In this document: positions 24,985 to 35,000 of the stretch, piece after piece
How the letters are laid out: every line of letters starts with the position of its first letter
How positions within the stretch are numbered: position 1 is the stretch's first letter
Origin: Tubiluchus corallicola
Lineage: Eukaryota; Priapulida; Priapulimorpha; Priapulimorphida; Tubiluchidae
DNA: 43,863 bases
Assembly: GCA_030141605.1 (NCBI GenBank)
Contig: JAQGDQ010001377.1
Coordinates: 1-43,863 of the forward strand
Reading direction: 5' to 3'
The notes under the pieces: generated by a model
The model's database searches: none
What the model saw: only the letters and a program-made list of their open reading frames with translations
Told to the model about the DNA's origin: nothing
Program-made: the position numbers and the translations under genes

Positions 24985-25022
24985 AAGATTAGCGTTATAA
25001 AAAAAATTGACTGCGCCCTATA

Positions 25023-26082
25023 AAAGTGTCCGCCTCTGACAGCTGGAGAGAATCGAGTATCGCAAAATGAACAAGGTTGTACTGGAACAAAATGCAGAAA
25101 AATGTACAAGATTTTACCTAACACTTGAGAACCAAAAAAGAACACAGGTGAAAAATTTCAAACACAGAAACAGATAGAGTGCTCTCACCATAGCGCTCAT
25201 ACATTTCGCAACAATTACAAAAAGGGGAAGTACAATATGGGAAATCAGCAACATGATAGTGGGACACAAAGATTAAACCCACCAGGGCCACTACAAACTT
25301 CGAGGGACATAGTCAAACAAATTTCAAACTCGGAAACAGATAGAGTGCTCTCACCACTTTGTTCATTACATCATTCCATTCTGAAGCACTAGATTTTTTT
25401 CTTTATCATACGATTCACTTCAAATTTTCAGATTATTTTCATTACTTTTTTTTCTTTCACAGTTTGTGAAAAATGTAACAAGCCCGGCTTTTTGATTGCC
25501 TGCAACACATTTACATTTGTATATAGGTGAACAGTGTGTGAGGCTTTTCTTGTGCAGAAACAATTAAAACTTATTTGTATTGTGTTCATTGTAGGCCCTT
25601 TCACCATATATTGTACAAGAAACTATTGTAAATATGTATTGCGAAATAAATAACTTCTGAGAGTGCGACAAGGTACCACCAATGACAGCTCTGTATTAAG
25701 AATTAAGCTGTGCTTCAAAAAGAAGTATAAGTACCTTGGGATCTTGAACATTACTTACACTATAATTATAATGCTCTAGTTGAAATGCTAAATGCAAGGT
25801 TACAGCCGATCCAATCACCTCTGTATGCAATATGGTGAGAGCCAAGCTGGCTTTTGCGATGCTCTCCAATTTTAGTACAAAGACGATGACCGGCACACAC
25901 CACTTGAAGAACTTGCCAAGTCATTCACACTTGCTAGTTCACTTTCAGAGGGGAATCTCTACGTCTGAACACCATCGTCATCTTAGGTGTTTCCGTTACC
26001 CAGTGTTGGGCTTGGAGTAGGGCACTAGCCGAAAAAAGGCAATTGGTGCAAATAGGCTAGCCCGAGTAAGATGCATGGTATA
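25023..26082. repeat. Dispersed repeat B, copy 1 (uninterrupted)
   Basis: About 1 kb of non-coding sequence whose parts recur at 34386-34792 and 38963-39333. It contains an internal direct repeat of about 37 bp (25153-25191 and 25320-25356, around ACAGATAGAGTGCTCTCACC). No ORF or RNA-gene signal is seen; family unknown. Confidence 0.75.
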
Positions 26083-26141
26083 TGGGTTAGTCCAAGTATA
26101 TTGGCTAATTCGGTTTGCAATGAATAGTAAAATAATGGTAT

Positions 26142-26697
26142 TTCTTAAAGGAAAACCGGATGATCCTGTAAACATTAGTTAAGAATAAAGAATGCTTTCA
26201 AATATCGAAAATTACAATAGTTTTATTAAATGAGAGCTAAGATTAAATAATAATTACCTTGGATACTCAAATTTTGTTAAACATTCAAAGCTACACACGG
26301 CTCAGTGAATCTACTAAGATTGGCAGTGGCGCTTTTTGTCACGTGCGCGTGGCCGACAAATAGAAGGCAGTACCGTGATAACCATGATCATGAATTGCAC
26401 TGTTAGTTTCAAGACGTCATATAATGTAAAGCACATTTTTTGTGACATAAATTTAAATAATACTGTAACACTTATGCAAACGTGCTTGACATGCAAGGGA
26501 AGTCGCCTGTCATTGCACAAGCTGTGGTTAGTTTCTGACGTAACCAATATCTGTGTTTGGTTGCCATTAATTGATTTTCTAAGCTAAGTATTCAAATATA
26601 AGGAACAATTGTTAACTTTATAGGCAACAAAATGTATATTTTGGACAAATTAAAATTAGATGGAATTTAAACAGTCGTCTGGTTTTCCTTTAAAGAA
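26142..26697. mobile_element. Possible MITE with imperfect terminal inverted repeats
   Basis: The left end TTCTTAAAGGAAAACCGGAT (26142) matches the reverse complement of the right end, TTCTTTAAAGGAAAACCAGA (26697 leftwards), with about 28 bp of imperfect TIR, possibly flanked by TAT on both sides. There is no transposase. The right half is shared with 40431-40630, but the left end is not. Confidence 0.4.
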
Positions 26698-26951
26698 TAT
26701 CTTTATTGACAAACAGAAGATATCTATTCTGGTTTATTTAAACAAATTCAAGTTTTGTCAATGTTGCTAAAATATAACACGAGTAAAAAATATTCAAGAC
26801 AAGCATGTTAGTGGGCAGCTCCATCTGAGAGGGTCCATAATTTCATTAGTCCCTAAAAGATCATAATTCAGACCTGATTACCGAGTGCATCTTAAATGTC
26901 CGGATCAAGTCGGTACACATGTTGTTTGCAACAGTCGAAAGCAAAGCCGTG

Positions 26952-27385
26952 GAAATACGTGTTGACAGTCGTGTACAAATATGTGTTGACATTCGTGTAG
27001 AAATACGTGTTCACAGTCCTGTACAGATACGTATTGACAGTCGTGTACAAATACATGTTCACAGTCGTGTACAAATACGTGTTGACAGTCGTGTACAAAT
27101 ACGTTTTGACAGTCGTGTACAAATACATGTTGACAGTCCAGTACAGATACGTGTTGACAGTCGTGTACAGATACGTGTTGACAGACGTGCACAGATATGT
27201 GTTGACAGTCGTATACAAATATGTGTTGACAGTCCAGTACAGATACGTGTTGACAGTCGTGTACAAATACGTGTTGACAGTCGTGTACAAATACGTGTTG
27301 ACAGTCATGTACAGATACATGTTGACAGTCGTGTACAGATACATGTTGACAGTCGTGTACAGATACGTGTTGACAGTCGTGCACA
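26952..27385 (+). repeat. 24-bp minisatellite A (about 18 units)
   Basis: Tandem units built on GTGTTGACAGTCGTGTACA followed by (A/G)ATAC, with scattered substitutions. Since 24 is a multiple of three and stops are rare, long open frames appear on both strands; they are repeat artefacts. Confidence 0.95.
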
Positions 27386-27392
27386 GGTTTGT

Positions 27393-28388
27393 CAAATTGA
27401 TACTTGTGAATGATTATTAACAATAAAAAGTCAAAGGAAAATGTATATACCGTGTGATGCCTTTGGAAAACATTGATGGCTCATTGCTTAACAAAAGCGT
27501 CTGTAGCTTTTACTTGATAAATGAATCTGGTTTGGCATGTTCTTCAAGTTTTAGTTCATGGTTTTTAACACGTTCATTTTTGCATATTGTAGTAGTAGTT
27601 AAAACAAGAAGTCTGTAATACGCATTTAATCTATATAGCTTGAGATGTACCATCTCTGTTGCCAATGTCGTAACATGTTTTTTATATACTAATGCCTCTG
27701 CTTTCTCAAGTTGTCAAATCCAAGCTGTTTGCAACGTTTGCAAATGGCTACTGTAGATGGCAGCAGCATTGTAGTAACTGTGGCTCTATACATGCTGTTT
27801 TATTATAATCTCTTCCATTTGTAAACATGATTTAAACTCTCCGTTAAAGCAAGTGAACCACAGACGTTACAACTGCATCGGGTTCTTGTAAAATCAAAAG
27901 TTTAAATCTGGAGTTCATATTTTTATGTAATTAATTAAAACTTGGTCATAGTAAAAATAAATTATTATTGTGCATATAAAAAAAATCTGTCCTTTTTTGT
28001 TTGAAAATCGAAATTGAAACCCAAAGACTTAATTACTTTTTTTGTTTACAATTTTGTCGTGAAGGACTTATGATTTTAATTTTATTCCTAGTGGCGGCTC
28101 GTGTATAGGTAATGTGGAACTGCAGCACCCCCTGGTTTCACTTAATGTTATCGACAATATTCAATATAATAAGTCTTTTTTCTTTATACTTGTACGGATT
28201 CAGAGCACATGAGGGTAGTACTGTTTGCTTCACAGTCCAGCAATGTGGTGATTGGCTGTCATGCGCATGCGGTCATGCACACATGTCTGAATCCAGGTAG
28301 AGAAAGTACTGTCCATCACGCAGTTTGTTGTCAGTTTTCACATGCTTAAAAGTCGTGTACCGACATACTCTTGAACTGCAACAATTCA
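27393..28388 (+). other. Non-coding region inside module copy 2
   Basis: The first roughly 320 nt match copy 3 (41255-41580). From about 27716 to 28388 the sequence is found only here in the window. A GGCGGCTCGTG motif at about 28093, near a CACCCCC stretch, recalls hAT-type termini, but I found no partner end. No gene. Confidence 0.5.
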
Positions 28389-29261
28389 GGATATTCGTAA
28401 GCAAAATTTTTTTTGTTTAGGATTTTATCAAGTTTATGTATAAACTTCATGTTTGTTTGTTTAAAATATAAATTACAACATCAAATTTACATACGTTTGT
28501 TTTGTTTTACACAGTATTAGAACAACAACTAAAAATTTTCTGAAGCAGCCCCCCCCCACTAAGTTTAGCGAGTCGCCATTGTTCCCATAGTTGATTCCGA
28601 CCATCCGTTACGTTAATGTATTATACACAGCACTGACATATAACACTTTTATGATGTCACATTTCATGTCAAAAATTGGTTACTTATTGAACGAGTTAAA
28701 AAACCATTTCATGTTGCACAAAATTTGCACATATTAGTATAAAAATACGTCAAACTATAATAAAAGTTTACAAAAAAGAGAAAGCATGAAGTTAAAACTT
28801 TTATTTTCCTTCCCTTTTTAGTTGTCATTATTCTATCCAAATCTAATTTTTTTGATCTTATTGTCTGTGATTATAGAGTATACATTATATTACGCATTAG
28901 ATGTCAACACACACACGCGCGCACACTCGCGCGCGCACACATTAAATTGCATAAACATACACTACACTATTTCACATATATTAAACTAAATAATACATAT
29001 TAAATTATCTTTTACTTTTAAAATTCTTTTATATCGAAACTCACAAATTACATCATATAATAACACTGCATCTAATATTACATATTATACTAAAAACTTA
29101 TTACAGTACTTTTTAAAATTGTTCACTAATACAGTGTATAGACAATTTTCGGTAGGACAGTATTTATAATAGAAGCTTTAATTTAGTTTACAATATACAG
29201 GTCAACAAAATAACAGACAGTTTTCCATCAATTTTGCACGAAAGTGTGTCATTTGGATACA

Positions 29262-29630
29262 TACACTCAACCTTGAATATAAGGGACACCTCCGGAAAAA
29301 ATTGTCCCTTATATCAGATGTCCCTTATAGCCGAAGTTGAGTCAGACCTAGGATGTATCTAGACCTGTAATTTTACCCACATTTTTATGGATTATTGCTA
29401 GACATTCGGTGCAAATGGTATGTAGGAAACTCCTTCAATGATGCGAGATGTATGTGACCACGGAAACCAAGCTGTTCAAAGGTGGACTTTGCGAAAAACT
29501 GAGGTTAAAAATCCATAGGGTCCCTTATATGCGAAGTAATTTACCTGGGTTTGTTTACACAGGACCTGAGAATATCGTTCCTTATAACTGAAAGTCCCTT
29601 ATAAGCGAGTACCTTATATGCGAAGATTTT
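29262..29630 (+). repeat. Repeat rich in (T)CCCTTATA motifs, copy 2
   Basis: Same block as 19823-20190. Its right side retains TATGCGAAGATTTTTACATA, lost from copy 1, but lacks the segment that follows in copy 3. Confidence 0.6.
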
Positions 29631-29950
29631 TACATAAGAAAAACGTTACAAAAAATCAGGACCGGTGTTTGTGCCGGTAAAATGTACCTAAGCTGCAATG
29701 GTGGTTGGTTGTTCATTTGTTCGTTAGTCAGTGGGTAAGTCGGCAAGCCAGCCAGTTGGTTAATCAAGCAATCTACCGTAATACACTCCATTAGCCAGTC
29801 AGTTCGCTAATTGGTAATCATTTATTTTTTCTTTGTATCGTCTTTTGTTTATTTGCTCATAGATTTAAGTAATCCATGACTAACTGACTGACCAACAGCT
29901 TTTTTGCAACAGACGACTATCATGATTACATGATGGCATCTGTAACATGT

Positions 29951-30026
29951 TGACTCATTGTAATACCTATGTTGACTCTTTGTAATGTCTATGTTGACTC
30001 TTTGTAATGTCTATGTTGACTCATGT
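29951..30026 (+). repeat. 22-bp TGACTCA tandem array, copy 2 (about 4 units)
   Basis: Same unit as at 20547, directly abutting the stop codon. Two of four units carry TGACTCT instead of the AP-1-like TGACTCA. Confidence 0.7.
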
Positions 30027-31037
30027 CTATGTGGCATGAGTGTTCATGTGCTTGAGAAGACTATATCGCACAGAAAATGATTTGTCACATAAGTCACATT
30101 TGTGAGGTTTCAATCCAGTGTGAGTGTTCATGTGCCCGAGAAGATTACCTCGCTGAGAAAATGATTTGTCACATAAGTCACACTTGTGGGGTTTCTTTCC
30201 AGTATGAGTGTTCATGTGCTTGAGAAGACTACCTCGCGCAGAAAATGATTTGTCACATAAGTCACATTTGTGGGATTTCATTCCAGTATGAGTGTTCATG
30301 TGACTGAGAAGATGACTTTGCCAAGAAAATGATTTGCCACATAAGTCACATTTGTGGGGTTTCAATCCAGTGTGAGTGTTCATGTGTGTGAGAAGATCAC
30401 CTCGCTGAGAGAATGATTTGTCACATATATCACATTTGTGGGGTTTCATTCCAGTATGAGTGTTCATGTGTGTGAGAAGATGACCTCGCTGAGAAAATGA
30501 TTTGTCACACAAGTCACATTTGTGGGGTTTCAATCCAGTGTGAGTGTTCATGTGCCTGAGAAGATGACCTTGTAGAGAAAATGATTTGTCACATAAGTCA
30601 CATTTGTGGGGTTTCATCCCAGTATGAGTGTTCATGTGCTTGAGAAGATTACCTCGCTGAGAAAATGATTTGTCACATACATCACATCTGTGGGGTTTCA
30701 TTCCAGTATGAGTGTTCATGTGCCTGAGAAGACTACGTCGCTGAGTAAATGATTTGTCACATAAGTCACATTTGTGGGGTTTCATTCCAGTATGAGTGTT
30801 CATGTGCCTGAGAAGACTACCTCGCTCAGAAAATGATTTGTCACATACGTCACATTTGTGGGGTTTCATTCCAGTGTGAGTGTTCATGTGCTTGAGAAGA
30901 TTACCTCGCTGAGAAAATGATTTGTCACATAAGTCACATTTGTGGGGTTTCAATCCAGTGTGAGTGTTCATGTGCTTGAGAAGATCACCTCGCTGAGAAA
31001 ATGATTTGTCACATATATCACATTTGTGGGGTTTCAT
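30027..31037 (-). CDS. C2H2 zinc-finger array protein, copy 2 (12 fingers, intact)
   Basis: 336 codons from ATG at 31037 to TAG at 30027-30029: twelve complete 28-residue C2H2 fingers and almost nothing else, ending H-M-N-T-H-A-T. Helix residues -1 to 6 in order: QRGDLLK, QRGNLLK, ERGSLLR, QRRSLLR, QRGNLLK, LQGHLLR, QRGHLLT, QRGDLLT, WQSHLLS, ARGSLLK, QRGNLLG, VRYSLLK. Linkers are T-G-M-K-P-H-K or T-G-L-K-P-H-K (consensus T-G-E-K-P-Y-K). One finger has C-G-K-S instead of C-D-K-S. The product should be a nuclear DNA-binding protein able to span about 36 bp if all fingers engage. No effector domain is visible; it might be on an unseen upstream exon. This is the best-preserved copy. Confidence 0.9.
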   Translation of the reverse strand: MKPHKCDICDKSFSQRGDLLKHMNTHTGLKPHKCDLCDKSFSQRGNLLKHMNTHTGMKPHKCDVCDKSFSERGSLLRHMNTHTGMKPHKCDLCDKSFTQRRSLLRHMNTHTGMKPHRCDVCDKSFSQRGNLLKHMNTHTGMKPHKCDLCDKSFSLQGHLLRHMNTHTGLKPHKCDLCDKSFSQRGHLLTHMNTHTGMKPHKCDICDKSFSQRGDLLTHMNTHTGLKPHKCDLCGKSFSWQSHLLSHMNTHTGMKSHKCDLCDKSFSARGSLLKHMNTHTGKKPHKCDLCDKSFSQRGNLLGHMNTHTGLKPHKCDLCDKSFSVRYSLLKHMNTHAT

Positions 31038-31283
31038 TCTTGTGTAATGCTTTCAGGTTTCTTACAAAGCATGCTTCAATAGCAAAAATATTTCTTGCAC
31101 TGACCACAGCTGCATGCTTTAAGTACGTTTATCCACAACTGCCGACACTCGGTTTCCTAAGATTGCAGATCACATTTGCGAGACTTCAGTTCACATGCAG
31201 GAGGTGACAACTATATTGAAAAGACACCAAAAATAAAATTTACAGTTAATAATGCATCATCCATATTGAGTGTGTTATTATTA

Positions 31284-31815
31284 CAGCAAACTCGGCATAA
31301 CTCATGATCAAACAACTCAAATTTTCACCTAACTCAAAGAATTTCAGCAGAAAGGATGAAATCCTTCATTTTTCCCGCAAAAAACATCAACTAACTCAAA
31401 ATTTTGTCTAACTCAAATAAAAAATTATGGTCCATTTAATCAAAAAACAGGTAAACTTACTTCTCCTAACTAAAAAATGCAATTTACACTAAAACAATGG
31501 AAAAGTTTTGTACAACTCAAAAACAGTATCGTCTTCCTGGAAAATTCTGATGTCTTACAAGTCGTCCCGCATCACCCCCAATTATTTTCTCCGGGATAGA
31601 CCTTTGCGTGTTGTGTATGTGTCATCTTGCAACATAAAAAAACGCGTTTCACTGCATAATTTGTTTGTTTTTATGTAATTGTCATCAAATCTCTTCCTTT
31701 ATGTTCAGAAGCGCCGACTTTCTGTCTTCTATTTAGCTCGCCATCTGGAGGAGAGGTTTAGAGTTTCTATGCTGGAAAATGGTCGACATCGCCAAACTCA
31801 AAAGGTTTTTTCAGT
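31284..31815. mobile_element. CAGCAAA-ended element, copy 2 (right end missing)
   Basis: Homologous to 21806-22335, with left end CAGCAAACTCGGCATAACTC after TA. It breaks off at about 31815 in GGTTTTTTCAGT, exactly where LINE-C starts, so the right inverted repeat present in copy 1 is lost. Confidence 0.5.
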
Positions 31816-32412
31816 TACTCAAAGTAAGCATTAGTAAACCAAAGAGAAGTCTCTTGTAAGAAAGTGTAACCCGGAATACTACACAGGAATTGCCTGCTAT
31901 CATCAAGTCTGGTTTCAGAGACCCCTATAAGGTCAGGCCAGGATAGAAAATTACACAATATATCGTATAAATTAGTAAAATGTTTGTTTAAACTGCAAAC
32001 ATTTATGTGAATAAAAGAGAAAACATTGGCACAAATTTTGTACTTGGGGTCAGACTGAATCTGATTTAATTTTACATACCTGCTGTCATATTGAATGGTG
32101 AATTCATCTGAGTCGATATTTTCATTAGTAGTACACAATAGATCAGAGTAGAGAGAGACCGTATTAGTAAGATTCAGTAGTTCAGATAGGTCACAAAGTG
32201 CATCAAAAAACTCGTCCTCAGTTAGACTTTGATATGGTAATATGTTGTTGATACACTGCAAACAGAAAAAGCAATTGTTAGTGTTAGTTAGTAGATCAAA
32301 CTCATCATTGGATAATAAAGTGCAATTTTTATATCCAATCTTTGCAGATATCACAAAAAATTGCACTTTCATTTATTCGGCATGGCTTATTGCAAGAAAT
32401 ACAAGGGTAACG
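31815..32412 (-). pseudogene. LINE-C ORF2 N-terminal fragment (PHD-like finger + endonuclease start)
   Basis: Starts with P-C-I-S-C-N-K-P-C and F-C-D-I-C (PHD-type Cys pairs). A frameshift follows near 32340. Then comes C-F-F-C-L-Q-C and the endonuclease start N-V-C-S-L and V-S-E-T-R-L. The rest is lost at 31815, where the reading ends in unrelated sequence. Confidence 0.7.
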
Positions 32413-32438
32413 AATTATCATACTTCTGATAAAAAAAA

Positions 32439-33684
32439 CTAAAATATGTTATCTCTGCTTGTATAAATGTTAAATGTAACATTGAGGATAGACAATTGTC
32501 TTAATTTATTCAAATCGGTTTCAGTCTTAATTTCGAGAAGCTCACATTCATCATTGACTTTTAAGTAAATACGTCCTTGGTTAGTCCAAACTGATTTGTA
32601 CTTTTTGAGTTTCATAAGAGCCAGGCACTTGGTAACAAATCTTTTCTGCACCGTGTTAGACATTCATTAATGAAGATTTTGCCATTTTTAGGAATGCCTA
32701 GCTTGTGAAGGTCTGGCGTTTTCATTTGGGAACTGTAGAACATGTCTCTTGTAGTCCTCTTCAGAAATTTTACTACAATGGCATTTGGTCCCTTCGATGA
32801 TGGAACTCGATGCGAGATACTAATATCGCTATGAGTAACATTTAGTCCCATCAAACCACCAAGTTTCACCACAATATCACCCGTTTTTCATTTTCCATTG
32901 GTGGAACACCGCTAATCAGCAAACAGTCCCTGCGAGTGCACTGCTAAAGAGTGTTTAGTTCGCATTCTGTGTGTTGAAGTTTTGTAGCAACTTCGTCTAG
33001 AGTGCGTCTTAATGTATGGTTTTCTTTTTTGGTTTCATCCAATTCCTTCTTAATGTGTTGGTGGTCATTTTTGATGTCTTCGTATTGAGCAGCAATGAAT
33101 TGTTGGCTTGTGGTTAGACTATCAAGTTCTTTTCTCATGTTATCAAATTCTAATACCACGGTATTTTTAACACCATTTATGGCTTCAAGTAGTCGAGATT
33201 TCATGGAGTCGACAGGGTTGGCTACTGCTTGGACACCTGTCCCAATTGTCACACTTAGACATGTATCACCTTTCTGGCTAGCAGATTGACAGTAACTTTC
33301 AGAAACAAACGTGGTAGATCTAGTTACAGCATTAGTGGGTGTTGAGTAAGTATTTGTCTCAGTACCTTGAGTCTCAGCATTTGAAACCCTTGATGCTTTA
33401 TCCATTTTAGAGCTTTCTTTAGATTTTATACTGCCACTCAGATTCGCAGTACACTTTTTATTGCTTAGACAATCACTTGCTGATGATATGGAACTTCTTG
33501 TTAGGTAGCTATGAGGCATTAGCTTACTGTTACATAAGTTTCTTAGCGTCAGTTTACTACAGTTCGCTAAATTCAGCTCAACTTCATAAATTGTTTGGCA
33601 TGGAAAACTTCGAGGTTTTACACCAATAGTAATGGCGGCTAGAACTATACTCCAGGTTACGGTATACAGCAGTGTCAAGGCCAC
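32439..33684 (-). pseudogene. LINE-C ORF1 (frameshifted)
   Basis: N-terminal region of low complexity, then a coiled coil (about 33150-32944, heptads such as I-K-K-E-L-D-E-T-K), an in-frame TAG at 32942-32944, an RRM-like core (D-C-L-L-I-S-G-V-P; S-I-S-H-R-V-P-S-S-K-G; I-V-V-K-F) split by at least two frameshifts, and a C-terminal part with K-Y-K-S-V-W-T-N-Q-G-R-I. ORF1 proteins of this type bind RNA and chaperone retrotransposition. Confidence 0.7.
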
Positions 33685-33917
33685 AACAAGTGCTGTGCAA
33701 GAATACTACTGACGTAAAATTAAAATTAGAACGTTCTCACAGTATCTGTTCTCCAAAAACTTCATAAAGTTGACTACCGAATATTACTTATATAAAGTCT
33801 GCAGGCATTAACGCTAAGATATCACATAAAATAATTACTTTTTATTCAATTTAGCTAGTTTTGTGCAACAAGCACCGAAATTTTAAAACGTCTCCATCTT
33901 GGCGCATGCACATAACA

Positions 33918-34003
33918 ATGCCCAGATAAAGACATTAAACTGGGAAAGGACAGCTAAAAGATCAGCGTTACAGAAAAATAGACTTTGCACCCTATAATAT
34001 CAT
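33918..34003 (+). mobile_element. Solo 3' end of a LINE-A relative
   Basis: About 86 nt closely matching the last part of LINE-A (24958-25022, ACATTAAACTGGGAAA...) and ending at the same CCCTATA. Fits a strongly 5'-truncated insertion. Confidence 0.6.
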
Positions 34004-34385
34004 CCATTCGACTACAGTTATTTATCATTAATTTTATTTATTACTGTAGTATTATTACATTATAAAAGTAAAGGTTTTTTCTTTATTTCGTAAATGCGGT
34101 TAAGATAAAAGCTTGTCACGTGCCTTTTAAGCTAAGCCCTGATAATGCATAAACTAGTACGAAATTCGTCACGTGACTACACACACACAAACATGATGGC
34201 GATACGAACTGTATAGTGTAGAACTGTGAATACAACGTAATTATTGGTAATTATACACTAAATATATGAGTAAATTACCACGAGATTAGAGGAAACATTC
34301 ACTGATGATGTCTAATAGAATGATAACCAACGAGATTAGAAACGAGTAATAAATCTAGGAGGTGCGAAAGTGTAGTAGCGCCGTG
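34004..34385 (+). other. Unique AT-rich segment
   Basis: About 380 nt between the LINE-A 3' fragment and repeat B that has no counterpart in copy 1 of repeat B. No gene seen. Confidence 0.45.
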
Positions 34386-34792
34386 CCCGCCTCTGACATG
34401 TGGAGAGACTCGAGTATCGCAATCGCAAAATAAGCAAGGTTGTACTGGAAAACATGTAGAGAAATGTACAAGATTTCACCTAACACTTGAGAACCAAAAA
34501 AAAAGAACACAACAGGTAAACAATTTCAAACACAGAAACACATAGAGTGCTCTCGCCATTTGCAAAAAGGGAAACTACAATATGGGAAATCAAAAGCATG
34601 AGAAAGGGACACACAGAATTAACCCACCAGGACCACTACAAACATCGAGGGACATAGTCAAATAAATGTAAAACACAGAAACAGATAGAATGCTCTCACA
34701 ATAGTGCTCTCACTGCTTCGTCCATTACATCATTCCATTCTAAAGCACTAAATGTTTTCTTTATCATACGATTCACTTCAAGTTTTCAGATT
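34386..34792. repeat. Dispersed repeat B, copy 2, left half
   Basis: Matches 25023-25440. It is interrupted at about 34793 by LINE-B, and the sequence resumes at 38963. Confidence 0.8.
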
Positions 34793-34801
34793 ATATATCT
34801 G

Positions 34802-34963
34802 AATCGTAGACGTGTATTACTTAACAAATGTCTCGAACTAAAAAGAAACAAAGTAATCTTGTATGTTTGGACTAAAAATAACCAGATTTTCATCAGGAAA
34901 ACTGAATCATCTGAACCCTTCCCTGTAAACAATTTTGATGATGTAGATAAATTAAAACACTAA
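34802..34963 (+). pseudogene. LINE-B ORF1, C-terminal fragment
   Basis: An open frame (N-R-R-R-V-L-L-N-K-C-L...V-W-T-K-N-N-Q-I-F-I-R-K) ending in TAA at 34961-34963. It aligns by eye with the LINE-C ORF1 C terminus (V-W-T-N-Q-G-R-I-Y-L-K). The rest of ORF1 is absent because of 5' truncation. Confidence 0.7.
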
Positions 34964-35000
34964 TCACTTCTTCACTCGTTTCAATCAATATCGTATTGTA

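Larger units (their letters stand above)
22771..25022 (+). mobile_element. LINE-A: decayed non-LTR retrotransposon with CCCH finger
   Basis: Order on the plus strand: CCCH zinc finger (22771-22896), a coiled-coil-like segment, APE-type endonuclease remnants (from about 23066), reverse transcriptase motifs (from about 23670) and a C-terminal Cys/His motif (about 24790-24840). The 3' terminus is about 25022 (CCCTATA), because an 86-nt 3' fragment at 33918-34003 ends at the same place. Several frameshifts and stops and a large internal deletion make it inactive. The I-E-K-C-S-D motif A and the C-P-V-H...H-M-L-K-C motif suggest a clade different from LINE-B/C; I leave the clade open. Confidence 0.8.
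26500..31815 (-). repeat. Zinc-finger module, copy 2 (with left extension)
   Basis: Matches copy 3 from its left edge (26500 with 40431) through the minisatellite to about 27715, and copies 1 and 3 from about 28389 onward. It ends abruptly at 31815, where LINE-C begins and where copy 1 continues to the right end of its CAGTAAA element. Confidence 0.9.
31815..33700 (-). mobile_element. LINE-C: 3'-truncated, decayed CR1/L2-like LINE
   Basis: On the minus strand: ORF1 remnants (33684 to about 32439), then the beginning of ORF2 (about 32412 to 31815) with a PHD-like finger and the first endonuclease motifs. It stops there, without the rest of the endonuclease or the RT. It is related to LINE-B by both the ORF1 C terminus and the ORF2 N terminus. 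LINE copies are normally truncated at the 5' end, so the missing 3' part points to a later rearrangement. Confidence 0.75.

Noticed and set aside
26336-26587. 83-codon open frame near a CACGTG site
   Set aside because: Overlaps the inverted-repeat element, has an opposing open frame of similar length, and shows no domain.
26952-27385. TTGACA in each minisatellite unit as a promoter -35 box
   Set aside because: That is a bacterial signal and meaningless in this eukaryotic context.
26892-27423. Open frames of up to 172 codons on both strands with 8-residue repeats (such as T-V-N-T-Y-L-Y-T)
   Set aside because: They are produced by the 24-bp minisatellite, whose unit is a multiple of three and rarely contains stops. 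Frames are open on both strands with no domain or start context. The same holds for 40795-41320.
28085-28130. GGCGGCTCGTG motif and CACCCCC, recalling hAT transposon ends
   Set aside because: No opposite terminus or 8-bp target duplication was found, so I did not annotate an element.
28112-28300. 62-codon open frame in module copy 2
   Set aside because: Not present in the other module copies and has no recognisable feature.
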